Source: Streptomyces akebiae
GTDB taxonomy: Bacteria > Actinomycetota > Actinomycetes > Streptomycetales > Streptomycetaceae
DNA length: 64,000 bases
Direction of reading: 5' to 3'
Assembly: GCF_019599145.1 (NCBI RefSeq)
Contig: NZ_CP080647.1
Location: 2,666,001 to 2,730,000 of the forward strand
The stretch's first letter is position 1; each line of letters starts with the position of its first letter. Below the pieces are notes generated by a model, which ran no database searches, was not told where the DNA came from, and was given only the letters and a program-made list of their open reading frames with translations. Positions 15,271 to 24,834 of this stretch are shown piece by piece. The position numbers were made by a program, and so were the translations under genes.

Positions 15271-15924
15271 TCAGATTCGGTAGCCGGAACCGGGCACGGT
15301 GACGATGACCGGCGGTTCGCCGAGCTTGCGGCGCAGTGTCATGACCGTCACGCGTACGACGTTGGTGAACGGGTCGGTGTTCTCGTCCCAGGCCTTCTCC
15401 AGGAGCTGCTCCGCAGAGACGACCGCGCCCTCGCTGCGCATCAGCACCTCCAGGACCGCGAACTCCTTCGGCGCGAGCTGGACCTCCTTGCCGTCGCGGA
15501 AGACCTCGCGGCGGTTCGGGTCGAGCTTGATGCCCGCGCGCTCCAGGACGGGCGGCAGCGGCACGCTCGTACGCCGGCCGAGGGCCCGCACGCGTGCGAT
15601 GAGCTCGCTGAACGCGAAGGGCTTGGGCAGGTAGTCGTCGGCGCCGATCTCCAGGCCCTCGACACGGTCGCTGACGTCGCCGGACGCGGTGAGCATCAGC
15701 ACGCGCGTGGGCAGGCCGAGCTCGACGAGCTTGCGGCAGACGTCGTCGCCGTGGACCAGCGGGAGGTCGCGGTCCAGGACGACCACGTCGTAGTCGTTGA
15801 CGCCGATGCGTTCCAGGGCGGCCGCACCGTCGTACACGACGTCGACGGCCATGGCCTCCCGGCGCAGTCCGGTGGCCACCGCATCGGCGAGCAGCTGCTC
15901 GTCCTCGACGACGAGTACGCGCAC
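15271..15924 (-). CDS. cutR: CutR, OmpR-family response regulator of the CutRS system
   Basis: 217 residues from GTG 15924, chosen because AGGAAGGA lies just upstream and the length equals known CutR. The receiver has D8, phospho-acceptor D51 (YDVVVLDRDLP) and LPKPF. The winged-helix C-terminus ends VPGSGYRI and carries LAPKEFAVLEVLMRSEGAVVS. It is first in the cutRS operon. A direct-repeat candidate binding site lies about 100 bp upstream and may mediate autoregulation. Confidence 0.94.
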   Translation of the reverse strand: MRVLVVEDEQLLADAVATGLRREAMAVDVVYDGAAALERIGVNDYDVVVLDRDLPLVHGDDVCRKLVELGLPTRVLMLTASGDVSDRVEGLEIGADDYLPKPFAFSELIARVRALGRRTSVPLPPVLERAGIKLDPNRREVFRDGKEVQLAPKEFAVLEVLMRSEGAVVSAEQLLEKAWDENTDPFTNVVRVTVMTLRRKLGEPPVIVTVPGSGYRI

Positions 15925-16022
15925 GTCGCTTGTCCTTCCTCTGTCCACCCGCGTAGCGCGTCACAGGCGCGCATGGGCAGGGTGTTCGTGGGTGTGTGAC
16001 CTCCATCCTGCCTTTTTCGGCC

Positions 16023-16038
16023 GTAAGTCGGCTGTAAG
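16023..16038. promoter_or_regulatory. GTAAG direct repeat, one helical turn apart, upstream of cutR
   Basis: GTAAG occurs at 16023-16027 and again at 16034-16038 in the same orientation, 11 bp apart, within GTAAGTCGGCTGTAAGAC. Tandem half-sites at this spacing are typical for OmpR-family dimers. The element is 99 bp upstream of the cutR start. Binding by CutR itself is an inference. Confidence 0.45.
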
Positions 16039-16338
16039 ACGACCCACGGCAGGAAAGGCGGAGGCACTCGGGCGGGAATGCGGGACTTTTTCGTCCGGTT
16101 GAGGTTTCCATCGGAGAGACCGGGGGGAGGACGGCTTTACACCCCGCGATCACGCTCTGCTTGTGCCGCACCACCATGCGGTACGGGTGATCCGCTTTTC
16201 CGCAGAGTGGGCGTGGGTGTCCGGCACCGTCGCCGCCCGGCCGGGGTGGCGCTGGGCATCCACAGGAGACGTGATCGCCCCTTCCGAACGGCACACCCCC
16301 GTGCCAACGACCCACGACCCAGGACGAGGGGGCGCAGC

Positions 16339-16512
16339 ATGGACGCATTCACCGCAGGACTTCTGCAGCGCATAAGGGCGACCGAGTCCGACCTGACCAG
16401 GGCTCGCGACGAGGGCGACGACTTCCTCGTCGAGGTGGAGCAGGGCGAACTCGACGACCTGCGCCGCCTCGCCGCCGACCACGGTGTGGAGGTCGGCGCG
16501 TACAGCGTCTGA
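16339..16512 (+). CDS. Small acidic helical protein, 57 residues
   Basis: ATG 16339 follows GAGGGGG at a suitable distance and the frame ends 24 bp before a strong intrinsic terminator, so it is a self-contained small gene. The product is acidic and predicted all-helical (LLQRIRATESDLTRARDEG then VEVEQGELDDLRRLAADHG). I do not recognise a named family; it looks like a small conserved Streptomyces hypothetical. It lies divergent from cutR and convergent with the inositol phosphatase gene. Confidence 0.75.
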   Translation: MDAFTAGLLQRIRATESDLTRARDEGDDFLVEVEQGELDDLRRLAADHGVEVGAYSV

Positions 16513-16536
16513 TCCACGGCCCGCGCGCACGAAAAT

Positions 16537-16573
16537 CAAGACCCCGGCAATCCAGGCCGGGGTCTTGTTTTTT
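16537..16573 (+). terminator. Rho-independent terminator with six-T tail
   Basis: Arms CAAGACCCCGGC (16537-16548) and GCCGGGGTCTTG (16556-16567) form a perfect 12-bp stem followed by TTTTTT. This is an unusually classical terminator for Streptomyces and ends the 57-residue gene. Confidence 0.9.
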
Positions 16574-16621
16574 CGGGGCTCGGTTCGCCGCCGGGGCGCG
16601 GCTCACTCGCCTTGGGCGCCC

Positions 16622-17440
16622 TCAGTCGTGCCAGGCGCCCAAGGCGTCCAGGCGGGTCTGGAGCGCCTCGAAGAGGCCCGGTGGGGCCGCGATGGTCAGG
16701 TCGGTCGAGAGGGGCTCTCCGGGGCGGCCACCGGTCAGGGCGCCCGCCTCCCGGGCGATGACGTCGCCCGCCGCGTAGTCCCAGGGGTTCAGACCTCGCT
16801 CGTAGTACGCGTCCAGGCGGCCCACGGCCACGTCGCAGAGGTCGATCGCGGCCGAGCCGCCGCGCCGGATGTCCCGGACGTGGGGGATCAGCTCGCGCAA
16901 TACGTCGGCCTGCTTGGCCCGGCGCTCGGCAAGGTAGCCGAAGCCGGTGCCGACGAGGGCCAGCTCCGCCTCCGGAGCGGGTCGCACGCGCACGGGGCGG
17001 TCGTTCAGGAAGGCGCCCTCGCCGAGGACGGCCCGGAAGGTCTCGCCGCGCACCGGGGCGTGGACCACGCCCACGACCGTCTCGCCGTCCACCCGGACGG
17101 CGATGGAGACGGCCCAACTGGGCAGTCCGTAGAGGTAGTTGACGGTGCCGTCGAGGGGGTCTATCACCCACTGGACACCGCTGCTGCCCTCGACGCTGGC
17201 GCCCTCCTCGCCGAGCACGCCGTCGTGCGGCCTGCGCTCGGCCAGCAGACCGGTGATCAGCTTCTCGGAGGCGATGTCCATCTCGGTGACGACGTCGACC
17301 GCGCTGGACTTGGTGGCGGCGACGCCCAGATCGGCGGGCCGCCCGTCGCGCAGGAAGTCCCCCGCGCGGCGGGCGGCGTCCAGGGCGATCTCCAGAAGTT
17401 CGGCCTTCAGGCCGGCCGGACGCTCGGGCTGGTCGGTCAC
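16622..17440 (-). CDS. Inositol monophosphatase family protein
   Basis: 272 residues from GTG 17440, preferred because GAGGAG lies 3 bases before it; a GTG at 17452 overlapping the hemH stop is an alternative. The metal-dependent phosphatase motifs are complete: GEEGAS (E70 region), WVIDPLDGTVNYLYG, and the C-terminal GLNPWDYAAGDVIAREAGA. It hydrolyses inositol-1-phosphate or a related sugar phosphate with magnesium. It lies directly downstream of hemH with overlap or a gap of 8 bp, and corresponds in position to suhB of the mycobacterial block. Confidence 0.93.
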   Translation of the reverse strand: MTDQPERPAGLKAELLEIALDAARRAGDFLRDGRPADLGVAATKSSAVDVVTEMDIASEKLITGLLAERRPHDGVLGEEGASVEGSSGVQWVIDPLDGTVNYLYGLPSWAVSIAVRVDGETVVGVVHAPVRGETFRAVLGEGAFLNDRPVRVRPAPEAELALVGTGFGYLAERRAKQADVLRELIPHVRDIRRGGSAAIDLCDVAVGRLDAYYERGLNPWDYAAGDVIAREAGALTGGRPGEPLSTDLTIAAPPGLFEALQTRLDALGAWHD

Positions 17441-17448
17441 GGTGCTCC

Positions 17449-18579
17449 TCACGCGTACGGGCTGTCGGCGCCCGCGGCGGCGGGCTGCGGGGTCCTGGCC
17501 GGGCAGCAGCCGACCGGGCACAGGTTGTGGCTCGCGCCGAGCGTGCCGAGCGCGCAGGGGGTGACCGCGTCCTCGCCGCGCTCGACCGCCGCTCGCTCCA
17601 GGACCAGGTCGCGGATCGCGGCGGCGAACCGGGGGTCGGCGCCCACCGTGGCCGAGCGGCGGACCGGCAGGCCCAGTTCCTCGCCCTTGGCCATGGCCTC
17701 GGTGTCCAGGTCGTACAGGACCTCCATGTGGTCCGAGACGAACCCGATGGGTGCCATCACGACGGCCGGGACGCCGGCCGCGTGCCGCTCCTCCAGGTGG
17801 TCGCAGATGTCCGGCTCCAGCCAGGGAATGTGCGGGGCGCCGGAACGGGACTGGTAGACGAGCTGCCAGGGGTACTCGACACCGGTCCGCTCGCGCACGG
17901 CGTCGGCGATGAGCTTCGCGACGTCGAGGTGCTCCGCGACGTACGCGCCGCCGTCCCCGTGGTCCTCGACCGGGCCGGAGCTGTCCGCCGAGGCGTTCGG
18001 GATGGAGTGCGTGCAGAAGGCGAGGTGCGCGCCGTCGCGGACGTCCTCGGGAAGGTCGGCGAGCGACTCCAGGACGCCGTCGATCATGGGGTCCAGGAAG
18101 CCGGGGTGGTTGAAGTAGTGCCGGATCTTGTCGATCCTCGGCAGCTCCAGGCCCTCGGCCTCCAGCGCGGCGAGCGAGTCGGCCAGGTTCTCGCGGTACT
18201 GGCGGCAGCCCGAGTACGAGGCGTACGCGCTGGTGGCGAGGACCAGGATGCGGCGGCGGCCGTCGGCGACCATCTCGCGCAGGGTGTCGGTCAGATAGGG
18301 CGCCCAGTTGCGGTTGCCCCAGTAGATCGGCAGGTCCAGGCCGTGCTCGGCGAAGTCCTTGCGGAGGGCGTCCAGCAGGGCGCGGTTCTGGGCGTTGATG
18401 GGGCTGACCCCGCCGAACAGGAAGTAGTGCTGCCCGACCTCCTTGAGGCGCTCCTTGGGGATGCCGCGACCCCGTGTCACGTTCTCCAGGAACGGGACCA
18501 CGTCGTCCGGGCCTTCCGGGCCGCCGAAGGAGAGCAGGAGCAGGGCGTCGTAGGGGGTGGCGTCGTGCGCGTGTGGCAT
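17449..18579 (-). CDS. hemH: Ferrochelatase (coproporphyrin type)
   Basis: 376 residues from ATG 18579, with GGAG 4 bases upstream. It inserts ferrous iron into coproporphyrin III in the Gram-positive heme pathway. Typical features are [14 protein letters not shown] at the start, [12 protein letters not shown], the catalytic histidine region [11 protein letters not shown], and [16 protein letters not shown]. The C-terminus has a cysteine cluster ([18 protein letters not shown]), which together with an internal cysteine matches the [2Fe-2S] site of actinobacterial ferrochelatases. It leads an operon with the inositol phosphatase gene. Confidence 0.96.
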   Translation of the reverse strand: MPHAHDATPYDALLLLSFGGPEGPDDVVPFLENVTRGRGIPKERLKEVGQHYFLFGGVSPINAQNRALLDALRKDFAEHGLDLPIYWGNRNWAPYLTDTLREMVADGRRRILVLATSAYASYSGCRQYRENLADSLAALEAEGLELPRIDKIRHYFNHPGFLDPMIDGVLESLADLPEDVRDGAHLAFCTHSIPNASADSSGPVEDHGDGGAYVAEHLDVAKLIADAVRERTGVEYPWQLVYQSRSGAPHIPWLEPDICDHLEERHAAGVPAVVMAPIGFVSDHMEVLYDLDTEAMAKGEELGLPVRRSATVGADPRFAAAIRDLVLERAAVERGEDAVTPCALGTLGASHNLCPVGCCPARTPQPAAAGADSPYA

Positions 18580-18729
18580 GTCTCCGATCCTGCCACCCGG
18601 CACCGACGTGCGGGATCCCGGCCCATCCCCGCAGATGACTTAGGGTTACCTCACTCGTAAGCTGTATCGACGGAGTTCGCGCCTTACGAGGAACTCACCT
18701 CTCCGCTTACCGGAACGACCGGAGCCCCC

Positions 18730-19971
18730 GTGCCCAGCCCCTACACCGCCCTGTTCGCCACCCCCGGCACCAAGGGCTTCACCGCCGCGGGTCTCCTCGG
18801 CCGGATGCCGCTGTCCATGATGGGCATCGGCGTGGTCACGATGATCTCCCAGCTCACCGGCCGCTACGGCCTGGCCGGCGCGCTCTCGGCGACCATCGCG
18901 CTGTCCGCCGCGGTGCTCGGCCCGCAGATCTCGCGCCTGGTGGACCAGTACGGGCAGCGGCGGGTGCTGCGCCCGGCGACCCTGGTGGCGCTGGCCGCCG
19001 CCGCGGGACTTCTGGTCGCCGCCCACTACGGCTGGCCGGACTGGGTGCTGTACCTCTGCTCGGCCGGCATCGGTTGTGTACCGAGTCTCGGGGCGATGAC
19101 CCGGGCGCGCTGGGCGGCCCTCTACCGGGACACCCCGCGACTGCACACCGCGTACTCCTTCGAGTCGGTCCTCGACGAGGTGTGCTTCATCTTCGGGCCG
19201 ATCATCTCCATCGGGCTGTCCACGGCGTGGTTCCCGGAGGCCGGACCGCTGCTCGCCGCCTGCTTCCTCGCGGCCGGCGTCTTCTGGCTGACCGCCCAAC
19301 GCGCCACCGAACCGGCGCCGCACCCGCGCGAGCGGGACGACAAGGGGCGATCGGCGCTGCGCTCACCCGGGCTGCAGGTCCTGGTGGCGACGTTCGTGGC
19401 GACGGGAGCGATCTTCGGAGCCGTAGACGTGGTCACCGTGGCCTTCGCCGAGGAGCGGGGCCACAAGGCCGCCGCGAGCGTGGTCCTCGCCCTCTACGCG
19501 ACCGGTTCCTGCGCCGCGGGCATCGTGTTCGGGCTGTTGCGCTTCTCCGGGGCGGCGGAACGTCGATGGCTGCTGGGCGTGTGCGGCATGGCCGTGAGTA
19601 TGATCCCCCTCCTACTGGTCGGAAACTTGCCGTTTCTGGCCGTGGCGCTCTTCGTGGCGGGCCTGTCCATCGCACCCACGATGATCACGACGATGTCCCT
19701 CATCGAAGAGCACGTACCACGCACGCAACTGACCGAGGGCATGACCTGGGTGGGCACCGGGCTCGCGGTCGGGGTCGCGCTCGGGTCCTCGGTCTCCGGC
19801 TGGGTGATCGACGCGGCCGGGGCGAAGGCGGGGTACGTGGTTCCGGCTGCGTCCGGAGCCGTCGCGGTCGCGGTCGGTTTTCTCGGGTACCGCCGGCTGC
19901 GCAGGCCGGCTCCAAGGCGGGGAGGGCCCCATGAGCACCACAGTGATCGGGAAGAGCGGCACGTGGCGTAA
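18730..19971 (+). CDS. MFS transporter
   Basis: 413 residues from GTG 18730. About twelve membrane segments are predicted in two halves separated by a charged loop near residues 195-210 (HPRERDDKGRSALRS). A typical MFS motif-A-like sequence DQYGQRRVLRP is found after TM2. It resembles drug or sugar efflux MFS proteins with no obvious substrate. Its last 41 bases overlap the start of the lactone oxidase gene, so the two are probably one operon. A weak iron-box-like sequence lies about 80 bp upstream. Confidence 0.88.
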   Translation: MPSPYTALFATPGTKGFTAAGLLGRMPLSMMGIGVVTMISQLTGRYGLAGALSATIALSAAVLGPQISRLVDQYGQRRVLRPATLVALAAAAGLLVAAHYGWPDWVLYLCSAGIGCVPSLGAMTRARWAALYRDTPRLHTAYSFESVLDEVCFIFGPIISIGLSTAWFPEAGPLLAACFLAAGVFWLTAQRATEPAPHPRERDDKGRSALRSPGLQVLVATFVATGAIFGAVDVVTVAFAEERGHKAAASVVLALYATGSCAAGIVFGLLRFSGAAERRWLLGVCGMAVSMIPLLLVGNLPFLAVALFVAGLSIAPTMITTMSLIEEHVPRTQLTEGMTWVGTGLAVGVALGSSVSGWVIDAAGAKAGYVVPAASGAVAVAVGFLGYRRLRRPAPRRGGPHEHHSDREERHVA

Positions 19972-21250
19972 CTGGGCGGGGAACGTCACCGCCCGCCCCG
20001 TACGGGAGGTCACCCCGGCCACCGTCGAGGAACTCGCCGCGGCCGTACGGCAGGCGGCCGAGGACGACCTCCGGGTGAAGGCCGTCGGGACGGGCCACTC
20101 CTTCACCGCGGCCGCCGCGACCGACGGCGTGCTGATCCGCCCTCAACTGCTGACGGGCATACGCAAGATCGACCGTGAGGCCATGACCGTCACGGTCGCC
20201 GCCGGCACTCCGCTCAAGAGGCTCAACCTGGCGCTCGCGCGTGAGGGGCTCTCGCTCACGAACATGGGCGACATCATGGAGCAGACGGTCTCCGGCGCGA
20301 CCAGCACCGGCACCCACGGCACCGGCCGCGACTCGGCCTCGATCGCCGCCCAGATCCGTGGGCTCGAACTGGTCACCGCCGACGGCTCGGTGCTGACGTG
20401 TTCCGCGACGGAGAACCCCGACGTCTTCGCGGCCGCCCGTGTCGGCATCGGCGCCCTCGGCATCGTCACCGCGATCACCTTCGCCGTGGAGCCGATCTTC
20501 CTGCTCACGGCACGCGAGGAACCGATGCCGTTCGAGAGGGTGCTGGCCGAGTTCGACCAACTGCACGCCGAGAACGAGCACTTCGAGTTCTACTGGTTCC
20601 CGCACACCGGCAACACCAACACCAAGCGCAACAACCGCAGCGCGGGCCCCGAGAAGCCGGTGCCGCAGCTGAACAGCTGGTTCGAGGACGAGTTCCTCTC
20701 CAACGGCGTCTTCCAGGTGGCCAACTGGGTCGGCCAGGCGGTCCCCGCCACCATCCCGACGATCGCGCAGATCTCCAGCCGCGCCCTGTCCGCGCGGACC
20801 TACACCGACATCCCCTACAAGGTCTTCACTTCTCCGCGCCGAGTGCGGTTCGTGGAGATGGAGTTCGCCGTTCCCCGCGAGGCCGTGGTGGACACGCTGC
20901 GTGAACTCAAGGCGATGGTCGACCGTTCGAAGCTGCGCGTCAGCTTCCCCGTCGAGGTGCGCACCGCACCGGCCGACGACATCACGCTCTCCACCGCCTC
21001 GGGCCGCGAGAGCGCCTATGTCGCCGTGCACATGTTCAAGGGCACGCCCTATCAGGCGTACTTCACCGCCGCCGAGCGGATCTTCACCGCCCACGAGGGA
21101 CGTCCGCACTGGGGAAAGGTGCACACGCGGGACACGGACTACTTCGCCAAGGTGTACCCCCGCTTCGGCGAGTTCACCGCGCTGCGTGACCGGCTCGACC
21201 CCCAACGGCGTTTCCAGAACGACTACTTGCGCCGAGTGCTCGGCGCGTAG
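19931..21250 (+). CDS. FAD-linked D-arabinono-1,4-lactone oxidase-like oxidoreductase
   Basis: 439 residues from ATG 19931 with GGAGGG upstream, inside the end of the MFS gene. The N-terminal FAD_binding_4 domain contains VGTGHSFTAAA, whose histidine is the usual covalent FAD attachment site, and QTVSGATSTGTHGTG. The C-terminal ALO domain has HWGKVHTRD and ends FQNDYLRRVLGA. Relatives oxidise aldonolactones or alditols such as xylitol with oxygen. The substrate is unknown. Pairing with a transporter suggests that the exported or imported compound is related to the oxidase. Confidence 0.9.
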   Translation: MSTTVIGKSGTWRNWAGNVTARPVREVTPATVEELAAAVRQAAEDDLRVKAVGTGHSFTAAAATDGVLIRPQLLTGIRKIDREAMTVTVAAGTPLKRLNLALAREGLSLTNMGDIMEQTVSGATSTGTHGTGRDSASIAAQIRGLELVTADGSVLTCSATENPDVFAAARVGIGALGIVTAITFAVEPIFLLTAREEPMPFERVLAEFDQLHAENEHFEFYWFPHTGNTNTKRNNRSAGPEKPVPQLNSWFEDEFLSNGVFQVANWVGQAVPATIPTIAQISSRALSARTYTDIPYKVFTSPRRVRFVEMEFAVPREAVVDTLRELKAMVDRSKLRVSFPVEVRTAPADDITLSTASGRESAYVAVHMFKGTPYQAYFTAAERIFTAHEGRPHWGKVHTRDTDYFAKVYPRFGEFTALRDRLDPQRRFQNDYLRRVLGA

Positions 21251-21651
21251 CCGGGCGGGCGGTTCTGGTGACCATGTGAAGCACGTCCCTCCCGGGGTCA
21301 CGAAATGGTCCGTTCCGGCCGCGGATCGACGTCTGTCGTGAGAAGTTGGGCGGCGTGCCGATCCACGCAAGTGGCCCGAATGGAGTACTGTTGCGAGCCC
21401 TGGGTCCGGACTCCCGCCAGGGTGTCCGGGGCCTTCGAGGACCGCCGGGAGGGGGATCGTTGCACAGGGTGATGAGGTTCGTCACTTAGCGTTGCGAATT
21501 GATAACCGTGCCATAACGGCGACCTCGGGCCCACGCCCGACACGCCGGGCAACTCGGCAAGGTTGTGGCAGGCTGCACCCGGGCAGGCCACACTCGACTA
21601 GCGGAAGCAGCGACGCACGTGACGTCGGCAGGCACCACCCGGGAGGTCCCC
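21251..21651. other. 401-bp region upstream of sepH
   Basis: No gene is seen. The region includes an AT-richer patch near 21480-21515 (GCGAATTGATAACC) that could hold a promoter, but no -10/-35 pair with good spacing was recognised. It should contain the sepH promoter and the end of the preceding operon. Confidence 0.5.
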
Positions 21652-22674
21652 ATGCCCGAACTGCGTGTCGTGGCCGTCTCCAATGACGGCACACGGCTGG
21701 TGCTGAAGGCTGCCGATTCCACGGAGTACACGCTTCCGATCGACGAACGGCTGCGTGCCGCCGTGCGCGGCGACCGTCCCCGCCTCGGTCAGATCGAGAT
21801 CGAGGTGGAGAGCCATCTCCGCCCCCGTGACATCCAGGCGCGGATACGCGCGGGCGCCACGGCCGAGGAGGTCGCGCAGCTCGCCGGCATCCCCGTCGAC
21901 CGGGTCCGCCGCTTCGAAGGTCCCGTTCTCGCCGAGCGCGCCTTCATGGCCGAGCGGGCGCGCAAGACGCCGGTCCGCCGGCCCGGCGAGAACGCCGCCG
22001 GGCCCCAGCTCGGCGAGGCCGTCCAGGAGCGACTGCTGCTGCGCGGCGCCGAGAAGGACACCGTCCAGTGGGACTCGTGGCGCCGCGACGACGGCACCTG
22101 GGAAGTGCTGTTGGTGTACTGCGTCGCGGGCGAACCGCACTCGGCGAGCTGGACGTACGACCCGCCCCGGCGGCTCGTCCAGGCCGTCGACGACGAGGCC
22201 CGTTCGCTGATCGGCGAGTCCGACGACCTCGGGACTCCCGAGCCGAGCTTCCCGTTCGTGCCGAGGATCGCGCGGCTGCCCCGTGACCGCCAGGCGGAAC
22301 GTCCCGTCCTGCCGGCGCCGTCCGAGGCCGACGAGGAGATCGTGAGCGAGCGCGACTCGCTCACCAGCATCCTGGAGGCCGTCCCCAGCTACCGGGGCGA
22401 CCTGGTGGTGCCCGAACTGCCCTCCGCCGAACCGCAGGAGGAGTCCGTCTCCGTCGAGGAAGTGGCGGAGGAGGAGTCCGCGGCCCCCGCGGCCTCGGCC
22501 GGTTCCGCCTACGCGGACGTCCTCATGCCGCGGTCGGTCAACGGCCACCGCGACCGTCTGATCGGCGCGACCGACCGCCAGGCCGAGGCGGACGGCGTCC
22601 GACCGGGGCGGCGCGCGGCGGTGCCGAGCTGGGACGAGATCGTGTTCGGGACGAGACGCAAGAAGCAGGAGTAG
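21652..22674 (+). CDS. sepH: SepH, FtsZ-regulating septation protein
   Basis: 340 residues from ATG 21652 with GGGAGG 5 bases upstream. The N-terminal DUF3071 domain (about 1-170) starts MPELRVVAVSNDGTRLVL and includes a helix-turn-helix-like region (PRDIQARIRAGATAEEVAQLAGIPVDRVRRFEG in part). The rest is acidic and disordered, ending in the conserved short C-terminal motif PSWDEIVFGTRRKK. In Streptomyces and mycobacteria SepH binds FtsZ and stimulates its assembly for septation, especially sporulation septa. It is monocistronic, ending at a strong bidirectional hairpin. Confidence 0.94.
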   Translation: MPELRVVAVSNDGTRLVLKAADSTEYTLPIDERLRAAVRGDRPRLGQIEIEVESHLRPRDIQARIRAGATAEEVAQLAGIPVDRVRRFEGPVLAERAFMAERARKTPVRRPGENAAGPQLGEAVQERLLLRGAEKDTVQWDSWRRDDGTWEVLLVYCVAGEPHSASWTYDPPRRLVQAVDDEARSLIGESDDLGTPEPSFPFVPRIARLPRDRQAERPVLPAPSEADEEIVSERDSLTSILEAVPSYRGDLVVPELPSAEPQEESVSVEEVAEEESAAPAASAGSAYADVLMPRSVNGHRDRLIGATDRQAEADGVRPGRRAAVPSWDEIVFGTRRKKQE

Positions 22675-22769
22675 CGGGCCCACGGCGGTGGTGAGTCGGA
22701 GCGGTCACTCCTTCGCTCCGTCCAGCAGATCCGTTTCTCTCGGGTGCGGGATCGGTCATTCATACGTGT

Positions 22770-22802
22770 GTGGGGCCCACGTCGTTCAGACGTGGGCCCC
22801 AC
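22770..22802. terminator. Bidirectional hairpin between sepH and the rhodanese gene
   Basis: A perfect 14-bp stem (22770-22783 with 22789-22802) and a 5-base loop lie between convergent genes. It probably terminates both. Confidence 0.85.
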
Positions 22803-22822
22803 GGCATGCCGTCAGCGCCGGG

Positions 22823-23650
22823 TCACTGGGGGTCCGGTCCGGTGGCCACCGGACGGTCACCGTCCCGGGACCACTCCGACCACGAGCCCACGTACAGGGC
22901 CGCCGGGATGCCCGCCACGGCCAGCGCCAGCACCTGGTGGGCGCCGGAGACACCCGAGCCGCAGTACACGCCGACCTCGGAGTCGGGCCTCGCGCCAAGT
23001 CCCTTGAAGCGGTCGGTCAGTTCGGCGGCGGTCCGGAAGAGGCCGGATTCGGCCACGTTCTCCGTAGTCGGGGCCGACACCGCGCCCGGAATGTGCCCGC
23101 CGACCGGGTCGATGGGTTCCACATCGCCTCGGTAGCGTTCGGCGGCCCGCGCGTCCAGGAGCAGTCCGGTGCGGGCCAGCGCGGCGGCGCCGTCCGCGTC
23201 GAGCAGCGGCAGCGCGCCGGGGACGGGCTCGAAGGTACCGGGCGCGGGCTCCGGGATCTCGGCCGTCAGCTCGCCCGCCCAGGCCGCCAGACCGCCGTCC
23301 AGGACCCGTACCGAGGGGTGGCCGGCCCAGCGGAGCAGCCACCACGCCCGCGCGGCAGCCCAGTTGAGCCCGCCGTCATACACGACGACGGCACGGTCGG
23401 CGGAGACTCCGGCCGCCCGCATCGCCGTACCGAAGGCACCGATGTCGGGCAGCGGATGACGGCCGCCCGAGCCCGCCGGACCGGCGAGTTCGGCGTCCAG
23501 ATCGACGAAGACGGCTCCCGGGATGTGCGCCTTCTCGTACTCGGGGCGCAGGTTCGGGCCGCCCAACTGCCAGCGGACGTCCAGGATCACCGGCGGGTGG
23601 TCGCCCGCCAGTTCGTTCGCGAGGTCGGGGGCCGAGATGATGGCGTTCAT
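22823..23650 (-). CDS. Two-domain rhodanese sulfurtransferase
   Basis: 275 residues from ATG 23650. Two rhodanese domains are present: an inactive N-terminal one (LDVRWQLGGPNLRPEYEKAH) and a C-terminal one with active-site loop CGSGVSG. The RxEYxxGHIPGA-like sequence appears as GGHIPGAVSAPT. The CGSGVSG-type loop suits a thiosulfate or 3-mercaptopyruvate sulfurtransferase that transfers sulfane sulfur to a thiol or cyanide. It stands alone, convergent with sepH. An ATG 9 bases earlier is possible. Confidence 0.92.
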   Translation of the reverse strand: MNAIISAPDLANELAGDHPPVILDVRWQLGGPNLRPEYEKAHIPGAVFVDLDAELAGPAGSGGRHPLPDIGAFGTAMRAAGVSADRAVVVYDGGLNWAAARAWWLLRWAGHPSVRVLDGGLAAWAGELTAEIPEPAPGTFEPVPGALPLLDADGAAALARTGLLLDARAAERYRGDVEPIDPVGGHIPGAVSAPTTENVAESGLFRTAAELTDRFKGLGARPDSEVGVYCGSGVSGAHQVLALAVAGIPAALYVGSWSEWSRDGDRPVATGPDPQ

Positions 23651-23969
23651 GGCCCCCATCCTCGCGCACGGGGTGGCCGCCTCGCCCGGCTCGGGCTACT
23701 CTGCCCGCCGGGCGGTGCCGATCACCGGGCGTACGGGATCGGGCACAAGCCGTACAACGGTGGACACACACTCCGGCGGCGCGGACGACGACCGGGATCG
23801 GCGAGCCGGGCTCCTCGCGTACCGACGGGTCGCGCGGCGGTGCAGCGCGGGCCCGTGACGCCACGGGTGGTGCGAGCATCGGCACGGGGCGTGACCGCGC
23901 GTGGACGCGGTACACGCGTACCGAGGGCGACGGACACGGCCACCGCGAGGGGCCGAGGAGAGAGTGACG
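23651..23969. other. 319-bp divergent intergenic region
   Basis: The region separates the divergent rhodanese and VOC genes. I see no gene or clear palindrome. It should contain promoters for both. Confidence 0.5.
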
Positions 23970-24797
23970 ATGACCGAGGCACGGGGGTCGGCCGGCCTGA
24001 ACGGCGCGGTGTATCCACCGGGCACACCTTGCTGGGTGAGTCTGATGGTGCACGGGATGGCCACGACCCAGGAGTTCTACGGAGCGCTGTTCGGCTGGGA
24101 GTTCCAGCCCGGCCCCCAGCAGCTCGGCCCGTATGTGCGGGCACTGCTCGACGGGCGCCAGGTGGCGGGGATCGGTCAGCTGCCGCCCGACCGTCATCTC
24201 CCCATCGCCTGGACGCCGTACTTCGCCTCGGCCGACGCGGACCGGACGGCGGAGACGGTGCGGCACTGTGGCGGCACCGTCGGCGTGGGCCCGCTGGACG
24301 CCGGTGAGGCGGGCCGTCTGGTGATCGCCTCCGACCCCGCGGGCGCCGTGTTCGGCATCTGGCAGGCGGTGGAGCATCTCGGCGCGGACATCACCGGCGT
24401 CCCCGGCACGCCCGCCTGGGACGAACTCCTCACCGTCGACAGCTCGCTGGTCGCCAAGTTCTACGAGACGGCGTTCGGCTACGAGGAGGAGCCGGTGGTC
24501 TCCGCCGACCTCGACTACGTCACCCTGCGCATCGGGGGCCGTCCGGTGGCCGGCATCCATGGTGTCGGCAGCGCGCTCCCCCGTGACCGGGGCCCTCACT
24601 GGCTGACCTACTTCGAGGTGACCGACCCCGACGAGGCAGCCGATCGCGTCGTCGAACTCGGCGGCCATGTGCTCGAACCGGTCCGTGACACCCCTCATGG
24701 CCCGGTGGCGACCGTGGCCGACCCGGAGGGCGCGAAGTTCGCGGTGGTGCGCACGGAACACCGAGCCGCCGGCGGGGACGGTCGCACGGTCGGGTGA
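23970..24797 (+). CDS. Two-domain VOC (glyoxalase/dioxygenase superfamily) protein
   Basis: 275 residues from ATG 23970, with GAGGAGAG upstream. Two vicinal-oxygen-chelate domains are seen: residues 10-135 (GTPCWVSLMVHGMATTQEFY to DPAGAVFGIWQ) and 145-262 (TPAWDELLTVDSSLVAKFYE to DPEGAKFAVVR). This architecture matches Streptomyces proteins annotated as hydroxylases near secondary metabolism, but metal ligands cannot be assigned with confidence. The reaction is unknown. It is convergent with tdk. Confidence 0.85.
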   Translation: MTEARGSAGLNGAVYPPGTPCWVSLMVHGMATTQEFYGALFGWEFQPGPQQLGPYVRALLDGRQVAGIGQLPPDRHLPIAWTPYFASADADRTAETVRHCGGTVGVGPLDAGEAGRLVIASDPAGAVFGIWQAVEHLGADITGVPGTPAWDELLTVDSSLVAKFYETAFGYEEEPVVSADLDYVTLRIGGRPVAGIHGVGSALPRDRGPHWLTYFEVTDPDEAADRVVELGGHVLEPVRDTPHGPVATVADPEGAKFAVVRTEHRAAGGDGRTVG

Positions 24798-24834
24798 ACC
24801 GGGGCGCGGGCCCGGGTCGCGACCGGCGTCGGGG

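Noticed and set aside
18640..18658. Iron box upstream of the MFS gene (TTAGGGTTACCTCAC)
   Set aside because: Only about 11 of 19 positions match the DmdR/IdeR consensus and the half-sites are wrongly spaced, so it was not listed as a feature.
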